This document shows, in pieces, positions 1 to 7,816 of a DNA stretch of 11,497 nucleotides. Numbering within the stretch: the first letter of the stretch is position 1; every line of letters starts with the position of its first letter. The notes under the pieces are model-generated. The model was not told the DNA's origin. It saw only the letters and a list, made by a program, of their open reading frames with translations, and did no database searches. The stretch is from NCBI GenBank assembly GCA_947426875.1, contig CANEFU010000017.1, forward strand, positions 1 to 11,497. The letters are read 5' to 3'. The position numbers and the translations under genes were made by a program. This DNA is from an uncultured Clostridium sp. (GTDB lineage: Bacteria > Bacillota > Clostridia > TANB77 > CAG-508).

Positions 1-681
1 GAGCAAATAAAGGCATTGGAAGAAAGAATTTTTAAAGAATTAAATGAAATAGATATGTCATTAGGCTATCCATATCATGATATAGGAATGACTGTTTCAG
101 ATGAAGTAAGCAAAGAGCAACAAGAAAATTTATATAGGGATTTTCTAGATTGGTATCAAGTAGTACCTACATTAAGTGGAGAAATCTATCAGTATGTAAT
201 GCAAAAATATCCAACAGATAAATTTTCAAAAGTTCTTTGTGTTGGTGATGGAGAGAAGTGCCATTTAGGAAGAAAGCTAGCAATGAAAGGTTATCGTGTT
301 GTTAGTGTTGACCCAGTAGCAGAGAAAAGGTTTTCAGGAAAAATAGGAAATGAAGGAGGAAAACTTCATGTAGTAAAGGGAGAATTTTATAGAAATTCAA
401 CAGACATGATTGATTGGGCAGACGTTATTGTTGGTAGTAAAATTCCACAATGTGCAGAAGAACTAGTTGAGTCGAGAAAACCAGCTGTTTTTAATATAAG
501 TAGTAATGCTGAAATATATAACATGAGATTTAAAGGAAATCTAATTCAATCTTCAGAACAACTTGTAAGTGAAATTGCTAAATGCTCAGGAGTATCTTTA
601 AAAAGACGAAAAAGCTTATTGAATGAAGAAAGAATTTTATTTGTTTGTGAAGGAAGAGAAAAAGAAAGAGAAAGAGAATAA
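1..681 (+). CDS. Rossmann-fold, methyltransferase-like protein of unknown function (5' end probably outside window)
   Basis: The reading frame is open from base 1 (codons gag caa ata aag gca ttg), and no Shine-Dalgarno site precedes the first possible start, a TTG at 16, so the gene probably begins upstream. From the TTG it would give 221 residues. Residues about 71-100 (KVLCVGDGEKCHLGRKLAMKG, then RVVSVDP) look like a glycine-rich beta-alpha-beta nucleotide or SAM-binding start, with an acidic residue at the end of strand 2. A later stretch (DWADVIVGSKIPQCAEELV) resembles the sparse C-terminal half of small UPF0146-like Rossmann proteins. No catalytic motif of a known methyltransferase class is visible. 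The C-terminus is a very charged Lys/Arg/Glu run. A strong terminator follows 8 bases after the stop, so this is the last gene of its transcript. The fold assignment is moderate and the function unknown. Confidence 0.75.
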   Translation, partial: EQIKALEERIFKELNEIDMSLGYPYHDIGMTVSDEVSKEQQENLYRDFLDWYQVVPTLSGEIYQYVMQKYPTDKFSKVLCVGDGEKCHLGRKLAMKGYRVVSVDPVAEKRFSGKIGNEGGKLHVVKGEFYRNSTDMIDWADVIVGSKIPQCAEELVESRKPAVFNISSNAEIYNMRFKGNLIQSSEQLVSEIAKCSGVSLKRRKSLLNEERILFVCEGREKERERE

Positions 682-688
682 TCAAGAG

Positions 689-723
689 ATTGCCAAAGGG
701 ATTTATCCCTTTGGCAATTTTTT
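689..723 (+). terminator. Rho-independent terminator of the upstream gene
   Basis: A perfect 12-bp stem (attgccaaaggg at 689-700 against ccctttggcaat at 707-718) with a 6-base loop is followed by a T run to 723. It begins 8 bases after the stop at 681. The stem core is shared with the terminator at 2511-2536. Confidence 0.93.
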
Positions 724-809
724 GATATAATGAAGCTTATGCGTTTACGAGAGATAATTTTTTGAAAATGAAATAAATTCATATAACAAGTTTACTTAAT
801 TCATAATTA

Positions 810-837
810 TTGATAAAATACAAATAAAAAATAATAG
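810..837 (+). promoter_or_regulatory. Candidate promoter for the pilin-like gene
   Basis: TTGATA at 810-815 and TAATAG at 832-837 are separated by 16 bases in an AT-rich intergenic region after a terminator. A start about 40 bases downstream would leave a short leader before the ATG at 883, which has AGGAA at 873-877. The AT content makes chance matches likely, so this is a weak call. Confidence 0.35.
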
Positions 838-882
838 CATCAATAGAAAAGTAAAATAACACAAAAGAAAGTAGGAATTAGT

Positions 883-2443
883 ATGAAAAATATAAGAAAA
901 AAGGAGAGAGGTATTACTTTAATTGCATTAGTAATAACAATCATTATTCTTTTAATTTTAGCAGGAATCACAATTGCGACTTTAACAGGGGAAAATGGAA
1001 TATTACGGAAAAGCAGATGTAGCAAAAGAAACAACAGAAGAAAAAACAGCCAAAGAAAAATTAGAACTAGAATTAGAAGCACTAGGAATAGACAAACATA
1101 CCAATAAAAACTATAATGAAAATGATTATATAAATGAGCGATTAAAACAAAAGGAAATGATAGTAATAGAAAACACAGATATTGTATATGTCGATGGTTG
1201 GAAATTTGAAATAGATAGAACAGTGCCCAAAATAAATAACTGTTTAGGAAGAGGAGAAATAGAAAAACAAATCGTAATAGACATAGACACACCAAAGATA
1301 AGCGAAGATTATACAACGGCAACAATAAAAATAGAAATAAGTTATGAAAAAGACATAGCAGAGATTACTTTTAATGGAGAAAAAATCGGCATTCCAGAAA
1401 AGCAGGACGGAAAATACATAATAGAAAAAACGGTTGAGCAAAATGGAAAATACACTATTTTAGTAAAAGACAAGGAAGGAAAATTTAATATAGCAACAGT
1501 AGAAGTAAAAGACATAACAGAAGATATGGACATATGGAACAAAGCAGATATGGAGAGTTTTCGAGATAAAGTAAATAGTGGAAGAACCTTTAAAGGAAGA
1601 ACTGTACGATTAATGGATAATATTGATTTGCAAGGAACAGAAACAAATCAATGGACACCAATTAATAATTTTCAAGGTATGTTTGAAGGGAATTATCATA
1701 CAATTGACCACTTATATATAAAAAGTAATGAACAGAGAAAGCAAGGATTATTTTTAAGTATAGCAAAGACAGCAACAATACAGAATTTAATGCTAAAAGA
1801 TGTATCTATTTATAATAGTTGGAATAAATGTGCATTTCCAGGTGATGGACCTTGGTCAGGTGGAATAAGTGCAGGAAATAATGGGAAAATATACAATTGT
1901 GGAATAGAAAGCGGAGAAATAGTAGCAACAAAGAAAAAATATACAGATGATTTAATAGAATATGCTAGGGCAGGTGGGATTACTGGATTCAATTCGGAAG
2001 GAGCAATAATAGATAGTTGTTATAATAAAGCAACGATAAAAGCAGAGGCAGAGTATGCAGGAATGTATAATATTGCATTAATAGCAGGAGTAATTTCCAC
2101 TACATATGGAATCATTACTAATTGTTATAACAAAGGAGAAATAATAGCCAAGGGACCATTCGTATATATTGGTGGAATTTCTTCCTATATACAAGAAAAA
2201 GGAAGAATAGAAAATTGTTATAATATTGGAAAAATAACATATAATGCGACGACAAAAACCAATGCAGGAGAAATAACAGGACAAATAAATCCAGGAGGTG
2301 TACAAAACAATAACTATACAAGTCTTACAACAGCAAAAAATTTAGGAGCTGAAGATTGGCAAGATGACCAAAAAGATGAAAAAGGAAATTGGATGTTTAA
2401 TAATAGTTATCCAATTTTGAAGTGGCAATTAAATAAAAAATAA
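883..2443 (+). CDS. Pilin-like, GLUG-repeat surface protein, split by a +1 frameshift at CGG
   Basis: The first frame (883-1107) gives a prepilin-type N-terminus: short basic leader MKNIRKKERG, then ITLIALVIT and a hydrophobic helix to about residue 35, ending TLTGENGIL. The rest (charged helix ADVAKETTEEKT, Ig-like region, repeats) lies in the next frame, open to 2443. Skipping one base near 1006-1012 joins them into 519 residues. In the joined protein an Ig-like region spans about 127-210 and a beta-helix about 217-510, with four imperfect NCYNxGxI-type repeats (near 336, 375, 410 and 442) as in GLUG proteins. The usual Glu at position +5 of mature type IV pilins is Ala here. The likely role is a membrane- or pilus-anchored adhesin or carbohydrate-binding surface protein. 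An internal ATG at 995 has AGGGG only 3 bases upstream and would lose the membrane anchor, so it is a poor start. The gene stands alone between two terminators. Confidence 0.85.
1003..1015 (+). other. +1 frameshift site (TTA-C-GGA-AAA-GCA) in the pilin-like gene
   Basis: In the upstream frame the codons are tta cgg aaa agc; in the downstream frame gga aaa gca gat. Skipping C1006 gives Leu-Gly-Lys-Ala-Asp, which fits the family pattern GENGILxKAxxAK. Skipping one A of the run 1009-1012 would give Leu-Arg-Lys-Ala and fits nearly as well. CGG at 1006-1008 is the only in-frame CGG in this gene. A matching site exists in feoB at 5998-6004. Confidence 0.75.
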
Positions 2444-2502
2444 TGTTTTTGAAGTCAGAAAAGATTAAACCACGAATGTATTGTTTGTAAAAAAAAAATA
2501 AT

Positions 2503-2545
2503 AAAAAAAATGCCAAAGGAACCAATTCCTTTGGCAATTTTTTTT
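2503..2545. terminator. Bidirectional terminator between convergent genes
   Basis: An 11-bp stem (tgccaaaggaa at 2511-2521 against ttcctttggca at 2526-2536) with a 4-base loop has eight A on its left (2503-2510) and eight T on its right (2538-2545). It can therefore end the pilin-like transcript on plus and the ATPase transcript on minus, and it overlaps the ATPase stop codon. The stem core is the same as in the terminator at 689-718. Confidence 0.92.
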
Positions 2546-5165
2546 AAATCCATTCGCCATACTTTTTAATATAAATCTTCTTAGCAAGAATAGCAACAAA
2601 ACAATAAAGAAGGGTAATGATAAAAATCATAAAGATATATTTTGCAGCAATAGGGACTAATCCAATCAAATTTCCTAAACCAGTAAAAGGAATTAAAATT
2701 CCAATTATAATTAAGGAGATAGAAGAAATATAAACAGCCTTATGTGCATTGCTCTGTATAAAAGGCATTTTTGCCGTTCGAATAATATGCATACCAACCA
2801 AGTTTGAAGTAATACTGTAACTAAACCAAATAGTTTGGAAAGTTGCAACATCTCTTACTTGAAAGATAAACCAAAGAGAAGCAAATACAAGCATATCAAA
2901 TGCCGAACTAAGTGGTCCCATGAAAAACATGAAGTCCTTTAAACTTTTTATAGAGAAAGTTTTTGGTTGTTGCAAAGTTTCTTTATCTACATGGTCAAAA
3001 GGTAATGTTAATTGCCCAAAATCATAAAGTAACCCTTCTACTAATAATTGTATGGGTGTTTCTGGCAAGAATGGCAATAAGGCACTTGCGATAATAACAG
3101 AAACCACTTCTCCAAAGTTGAAACTAGTTGCTAATTTGATATATTTCATTAAATTTACATAGGTACGTCGCCCTTCTGTTACACCATCTAGTAAAACATT
3201 TAAGTCTTTTTCTAACAAAATAATATCAGCAGCTTCTTTAGCGATGTCAACAGCGGTATCGACAGAAATACCAACATCGGAATTCGTAAGAGAAGGACTA
3301 TCGTTGATGCCATCTCCCATATAACCAACCACATTTCCGGAATCTCTTAAAAGTCTTATGATTCTAGCCTTTTGAATAGGAGAAAGTTTAGCAAATATAT
3401 TAGTTTTTCGTAATAATCGCAAAACAGCAACATCAGTCAATTTATCTAGTTTGCTTCCAAGTACGATATTTTTGGAATTAATATCAACCTTATTACAGAT
3501 ACATCTTGTAACTTCGGCATTATCACCAGTTAGAACGATGACTCGAATACCAGCATGATTTAATTTAGCAATGGATTCTTTAGCACTTTCTTTTGGTGGG
3601 TCTAAAAATCCGATAAAGCCCAGTAATATCATATTTTTTTCATCCGAAACATCAAAATGTTCTATAGTAGATATATCATTTTTTTGACATACAGCAACCA
3701 CTCTTAATCCATCTTCATTTAGACTTTTACTAATTCTTCGGATGTTTTCTTTTATTTCTTTTGTAATAGGAGAAACTTCTCCTTTATAATCCACCATCGT
3801 ACAAATACTTAATATTTCTTCAACAGCACCTTTAGTAATCAATTGTTTTTTGCTGCCATCACTTACGATAACAGATAAACGCCTACGAGAAAAATCAAAA
3901 GGAATTTCATCAATTTTTTTGTATTTTTCCTGAATTTCTCCCATATTATTTTCTAATCCTCTTTGAATAACTGCTTCATCAATACTTCCTTTTAGTCCTG
4001 TTTGGAAATAAGCATTTAGAAAAGCATGTTTTAAAATTCGGATATCTTCTTCTCCATTAACATCTAAATATTTTTCTAATACAATTTTATCCTCTGTTAA
4101 AGTACCAGTCTTATCAGTACACAAAATATTCATAGCACCAAAATTTTGGATAGAGTCTAATTTTTTAACAATCGTCTTTTTCTTGGACATCCTGATAGCA
4201 CCTTTGGATAAGCTAGAGGATAAAATAACAGGTAATAAAAGCGGAGTAATTCCAATAGCTATAGCTACAGCAAAAGTGAAAGCAGTAATAATATCATGTT
4301 TCCAGGCATTTAAGAAAAAGACAAGGGGAATCATAATTAGCATGAAACGTATTAACAATTTGCTGATACTTTCAATTCCTTTTTGAAAAGCAGTTTTAGG
4401 TTTTCCGACTGTTAAGGTATGGGCAACTTTTCCAAAGTAGGTAGAGTCAGCTGTTTTAACGACAATCCCTTTGGCACTTCCTGATATAACATTGGTTCCC
4501 ATAAAGCAGATAGTATCTAAATCAGCAATACTATCCAATTCGTTAATGGATAATTCACTTTCAACTAATTTTTTTACGCTATCAGATTCACCTGTTAAAG
4601 AGGATTGTCCAACATACAAGTCTTTTGCTTCTATTAATCTTAAATCAGCTGGAATCATACTACCAGCTGAAAGGAGTATAACATCTCCTAGTGTTACGTG
4701 ACTAATTGGAATTTGTATTTCTTTTCCATCTCGAATAACAGTGGTAGTGGTAGCAACCATTTCTTTTAATTCTTCAGCAGCTTTATTGGAACGGTATTCT
4801 TCAAAGAAATCTAATAAAGTGCTAGCCGTTACTAAGATAGCAATTACGATAATGTTAGCATAACTTGGAGTAGGTGGTAAGTAGATATCAGTATAAATTA
4901 AAATAGCAACAATGCCTAATAAGATACAGTTAAATGGTGTAAATAAACTTTCTAAAAAGTAATGATACCATTTTTTAGGCTTTGCCTGTTTAATTTCATT
5001 TAATCCTAAATTACGAAGTTTTTCCTCTGCTTCACTAGAGGAAAGTCCTTCTTCTTTTACTTGATATTTTTTGATAAATTCTTCCTTTGACAAGGTGGCA
5101 ACTAAACCATATTGTTTACTAATGTTTACCTCGTCTTTTGTAGAGTTGTTTGTCAATTTTATCAT
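2544..5165 (-). CDS. mgtA: Magnesium-type P-type ATPase (P3B, MgtA-like)
   Basis: A membrane pump that couples ATP hydrolysis to cation movement; the P3B family imports Mg2+. It has 873 residues, close to the family norm. Visible parts in order: N-terminal region, TM1-2 (about 76-122), A domain with SLTGES (189-194), TM3-4 (about 270-315), phosphorylation motif DKTGT (Asp351), N domain with FDFSRRRLSV (423-432) and KGA (445-447), P-domain DPPKES (522-527), TGDN (546-549) and GDGINDSP (617-624), then TM5-10. MgtA-specific wording is clear in the C-terminal half (LLPFLP, LLYDFGQ, PFDHVD, PFIQS). Oddly, the TM4 core reads TPLLLP (307-312) where MgtA has TPEMLP, so the usual TM4 glutamate is absent, while acidic residues appear at 686 (NFGE, TM5) and 710 (VEGLLYD, TM6). 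The metal specificity is therefore less certain than the family. It is separated from feoB by a terminator and has its own promoter. Confidence 0.93.
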   Translation of the reverse strand: MIKLTNNSTKDEVNISKQYGLVATLSKEEFIKKYQVKEEGLSSSEAEEKLRNLGLNEIKQAKPKKWYHYFLESLFTPFNCILLGIVAILIYTDIYLPPTPSYANIIVIAILVTASTLLDFFEEYRSNKAAEELKEMVATTTTVIRDGKEIQIPISHVTLGDVILLSAGSMIPADLRLIEAKDLYVGQSSLTGESDSVKKLVESELSINELDSIADLDTICFMGTNVISGSAKGIVVKTADSTYFGKVAHTLTVGKPKTAFQKGIESISKLLIRFMLIMIPLVFFLNAWKHDIITAFTFAVAIAIGITPLLLPVILSSSLSKGAIRMSKKKTIVKKLDSIQNFGAMNILCTDKTGTLTEDKIVLEKYLDVNGEEDIRILKHAFLNAYFQTGLKGSIDEAVIQRGLENNMGEIQEKYKKIDEIPFDFSRRRLSVIVSDGSKKQLITKGAVEEILSICTMVDYKGEVSPITKEIKENIRRISKSLNEDGLRVVAVCQKNDISTIEHFDVSDEKNMILLGFIGFLDPPKESAKESIAKLNHAGIRVIVLTGDNAEVTRCICNKVDINSKNIVLGSKLDKLTDVAVLRLLRKTNIFAKLSPIQKARIIRLLRDSGNVVGYMGDGINDSPSLTNSDVGISVDTAVDIAKEAADIILLEKDLNVLLDGVTEGRRTYVNLMKYIKLATSFNFGEVVSVIIASALLPFLPETPIQLLVEGLLYDFGQLTLPFDHVDKETLQQPKTFSIKSLKDFMFFMGPLSSAFDMLVFASLWFIFQVRDVATFQTIWFSYSITSNLVGMHIIRTAKMPFIQSNAHKAVYISSISLIIIGILIPFTGLGNLIGLVPIAAKYIFMIFIITLLYCFVAILAKKIYIKKYGEWI

Positions 5166-5169
5166 CTCC
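5154..5169 (-). promoter_or_regulatory. Ribosome-binding site that makes the ATPase start ambiguous
   Basis: On the minus strand GGAG (5169-5166) touches the ATG at 5165 with no spacer, which is unusually tight. The fourth codon is TTG (5156-5154), which lies 9 bases from the same GGAG, a normal distance. Translation may start at that TTG, giving 870 rather than 873 residues. Confidence 0.5.
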
Positions 5170-5189
5170 GTTCTTTTGTATTCATAAAG

Positions 5190-5198
5190 ATTATACCA
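5190..5198 (-). promoter_or_regulatory. Extended -10 promoter of the ATPase gene
   Basis: The minus strand reads TGGTATAAT, a perfect extended -10 element (TGnTATAAT). No good -35 stands 17 bases upstream (GTTTTA), which is usual for extended -10 promoters. The predicted leader is only about 20 bases long, so there is no room for a Mg2+-sensing riboswitch. Confidence 0.65.
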
Positions 5199-5230
5199 CT
5201 ATTTTACAAGATTAAAACATAAATAAAGAA

Positions 5231-5258
5231 AAAAAGAGGGACATTTTTTGATGTCCCT
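5231..5258 (-). terminator. Rho-independent terminator of the feoAB transcript
   Basis: On the minus strand AGGGACAT (5258-5251) pairs with ATGTCCCT (5244-5237) around a 6-base loop and is followed by C and then a T run (5235-5231). It begins 8 bases after the feoB stop. Confidence 0.9.
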
Positions 5259-5265
5259 GTATTTG

Positions 5266-7411
5266 CTATATAAATAAGTGATAAATTAAATTGGTAAACA
5301 TACAAACTACAATGCCACAAAGGGTAGGAATTAAGAAACTAAGAAAAGTCCACTTCCAACTACCAGTTTCTTTTTTTATGGTTAAAAGAGTAGTGGCACA
5401 AGGATAATGTAAAATAGTAAACAACATCACATTAATAGCTGTTAAAATCGTCCAACCATGTGAAATCAGAATTTGACCAATTGAAAAAGTATCCTCTAAA
5501 TTAACTAAAGAATTACCACCAAGATAACACATTAAAATGATTGGTAAAACAATTTCATTAGCTGGAATGCCAAGGATAAAAGCGGTTAGAATATAACCAT
5601 CTAATCCCATTAATCTAGCAAAAGGATTTAAGAAATTAGCAATCAAGGTAAGCAGACTTTCCCCATTAATACCAATGTTAGCCAATAACCAGATGACAAG
5701 TCCTGCAGGAGCAGCAACACAAATGGCTCTTCCTAATACAAATAAAGTTCGGTCGAAAATAGAACGGATTAAGATTTTTCCGAATTGAGGCTTTCGATAA
5801 GGTGGCAATTCTAAAACAAAAGAAGAAGGTATACCTTTTAAAATTGTTTTAGACAATATCTTAGAAATTAATAAGGTAAAGAGAATACCTAATAAAATAA
5901 CGACAATAACAGCAAGGGTAGAAATAATAGAACTACCAAATCCGTTCATACTACCAGCCATAAAAATAGTAGCAATCGCAATTAAAAAAGGAAATCTTCC
6001 GATTACAAGGGACGAAATTATTCGTTAGAATAGCAATGAGTCTTTCACGTGGTGAGTCGATAATTCTACAACCTACTACACCAGCAGCATTACAACCAAA
6101 TCCCATGCACATGGTAATCATCTGTTTACCAGTACAACAGCATTTTTTAAAAAAACCATCCATATTAAAAGCAATTCTAGGAAGATAACCCAAATCCTCC
6201 AAAATGGTAAAAAGAGGAAAGAAGATAGCCATAGGAGGAAGCATTACCGAAATAATCCAAGTTAAAGTCTGATAAACTCCTGAAATCAGCATAGAAGAAA
6301 GCCATTCTGGAAAATGTAAAAAGGTGGCACCTAAAGTAAGCTTTTCTTGAAGCCAAGCAAATAAAGTAAATAAAGCCTGAGAAGGATAATTAGCGCCAAT
6401 AATCGTAAGCCAGAAAATAACACCTAAAAACAAAAGCATGGTAGGAATTCCGAATTTTTTTGAGGTTAGAATTTTATCTATTTTTCTATCTCTGTTAGAA
6501 TAGTTTTCATCCTCAAACACACAGACTTTTCCACAGATTGTTTCTGATTTGTGCATAATGTTTGACACAATACAGTCTTTAAAGTTATTTTTAGAAATAT
6601 TAGCTTCCTCCAGCTCTCTACAAACTGTATTAGTAATGTTTTGAATGACTGGGTTTTCAATTAATTCAATAGCAAGGTTTGTTTCGATGGATTGTAAAAT
6701 CTTTTCTTCGCCATCTATCAATTTTAAAGAAATCCAACGAGATAAATCAGATGAAAAATCAAATTCATCTTCTAAGACATTTTGGATTTTAATCAAACTA
6801 TCTTCAATTACTTTGGTATAGATGACTTTTTGGGGAGTAGGGTGTAATTTTTGAGTACAAACTTTATGTATGGTATTCATAAGTGAATTTAGCGTATTCT
6901 TTTTTCTAGCAATAGTTCCAACAACGGGAATACCAAGCTCTTCTGATAATTTATCTAAATCAATTTGTATTTTTTTCTTTTTGGCTTCGTCTAATAGATT
7001 AACACAAAGAACTAAATTATTTGTAATTTCCATGGTTTGAAAAACTAAATTCAAATTTCGTTCTAAACAAGTAGCATCTACCACAATTACAGTGCAATCT
7101 GGTTTGCCAAAACAAATGTAATCTCTAGCAATTTCCTCTTCTTCTGAGTTAGACATGATAGAATAGGTGCCTGGAATATCAACAAAAAGAAAATTGGTGT
7201 TTTGATGAATACAACTGCCAGTAGCATTACTAACCGTTTTTCCAGGCCAATTACCAGTATGTTGATGCATTCCTGTTAAACTATTAAAAATGGTAGATTT
7301 ACCAACATTAGGATTACCGGCTAAAGCAATCACATAATCAGAGTTATCTTTTAAAAATTCTAAGTCATTTACTAATAAACGACTTCCAGTAGAGGATTTT
7401 GTAAGCCCCAT
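5266..7411 (-). CDS. feoB: Ferrous iron transport protein B, split by a +1 frameshift at CGG
   Basis: FeoB is an inner-membrane Fe2+ importer with a cytosolic GTPase domain. The N-terminal part shows G1 GNPNVGKS (32-39), a G2 threonine near 59, G3 DIPG (78-81) and G4 NLLD (138-141), then a linker and membrane helices with MGFGCNAAG and SPRERL. After NNFVPCN (Asn470) this frame runs into Arg-Lys-Ile-Ser and stops near 5951. The following frame continues with GRFPFLIAIATIFMAGSM and the rest of the channel, including LGIPANEIVLPIIL, to 5266. Skipping one base (6001) yields 714 residues, a normal FeoB length, and restores the conserved PCNGRFP. The start is the ATG at 7411, with GGGAGG 6 bases upstream, in preference to a TTG at 7417. 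It lies 41 bases after feoA in the same operon. Both halves are well conserved with no other lesion, which argues against an old pseudogene. Confidence 0.92.
5998..6004 (-). other. +1 frameshift site (AAT-C-GGA-AGA) in feoB
   Basis: On the minus strand the upstream frame reads tgt aat cgg aag, the downstream frame gga aga ttt cct. Skipping the C (plus-strand G6001) gives Cys-Asn-Gly-Arg-Phe-Pro, the conserved FeoB sequence. There is no homopolymer at the site, so a length error in a run does not explain it. CGG here is the only in-frame CGG in the gene. Confidence 0.85.
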
Positions 7412-7452
7412 ATGCAACCTCCCAGTTCATATTTTGATATTACATAGTATGA

Positions 7453-7689
7453 TTAAAAAGTAACATTTATGAAACTGGCGTCTTCTTTTCGAACAGCAAT
7501 TAATGTGCCACGAATCGAAAAAGCACGAGGGTCTTGAGAAGGACTAATTAAAACAGGAGTAATAGAAGCTCCTTCTACAAATCCTAAATCTAATAATCTT
7601 CTTCTTATATTTCCAACATTATTTAATCTTTTGATATAACCTTTTGTATTAAGAGGTAATTCATTCAATGTTTTTTCTTCTGATTTCAT
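7453..7689 (-). CDS. feoA: Ferrous iron transport protein A
   Basis: A small cytosolic SH3-like protein that acts with FeoB in Fe2+ uptake. The protein has 78 residues, the usual FeoA size, and shows the family pattern: LNELPLNTKGYIKRL, then RRRLLDLGFVEGASITPVL, then DPRAFSIRGTLIAVRKEDA and a C-terminal beta strand. The start is the ATG at 7689, which has GGAAGG (7705-7700) 10 bases upstream; the frame stays open to 7872 but that extension is not FeoA-like and has no ribosome-binding site. It is the first gene of the feoA-feoB operon, transcribed away from dut. Confidence 0.9.
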   Translation of the reverse strand: MKSEEKTLNELPLNTKGYIKRLNNVGNIRRRLLDLGFVEGASITPVLISPSQDPRAFSIRGTLIAVRKEDASFINVTF

Positions 7690-7722
7690 ATATTTCACGC
7701 CTTCCATAATAGCATTTACTAT

Positions 7723-7770
7723 ATTATATTTTGTCGAAAAATAAATGTTACATATTGACAATCGAATTGT
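7723..7770 (-). promoter_or_regulatory. Candidate feoA promoter and operator-like palindrome
   Basis: In the divergent feoA/dut gap, the minus strand carries TATAAT (7728-7723) about 34 bases before the feoA start, with no good -35 at 17 bases. A small perfect inverted repeat, acaat-cga-attgt at 7758-7770, lies upstream and could bind a metal-responsive repressor. It does not match a Fur or MntR consensus that I know. A TTGACA on plus (7755-7760) has no properly spaced -10 for dut. Confidence 0.3.
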
Positions 7771-7816
7771 TTTATGAAAAAATAACAACAGCATATTTAT
7801 GCACAAGGAGGAAAAA

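Noticed and set aside
840..1325. 161-codon minus-strand frame, very Leu/Phe-rich
   Set aside because: It is a shadow of the A-rich coding strand of the pilin-like gene; composition reflects poly-A complement, and it has no family features.
995..2443. Separate 482-residue gene starting at the ATG at 995
   Set aside because: The start has AGGGG only 3 bases away and lies inside the conserved GENGIL segment of the pilin leader; the protein would lack export. A frameshifted single gene fits better.
689..2536. The two similar inverted repeats as ends of an insertion sequence around the pilin-like gene
   Set aside because: Each is a complete hairpin with a T tail at a gene end, no transposase lies between them and no target-site duplication is seen; they are terminators.
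5170..5230. Possible Mg2+ riboswitch before the ATPase gene
   Set aside because: Only about 60 bases remain between the feoB terminator and the ribosome-binding site, too little for an M-box.
7799..7816. Earlier in-frame ATG for dut
   Set aside because: AAGGAGG lies between this ATG and the one at 7817, so the downstream ATG is the start.
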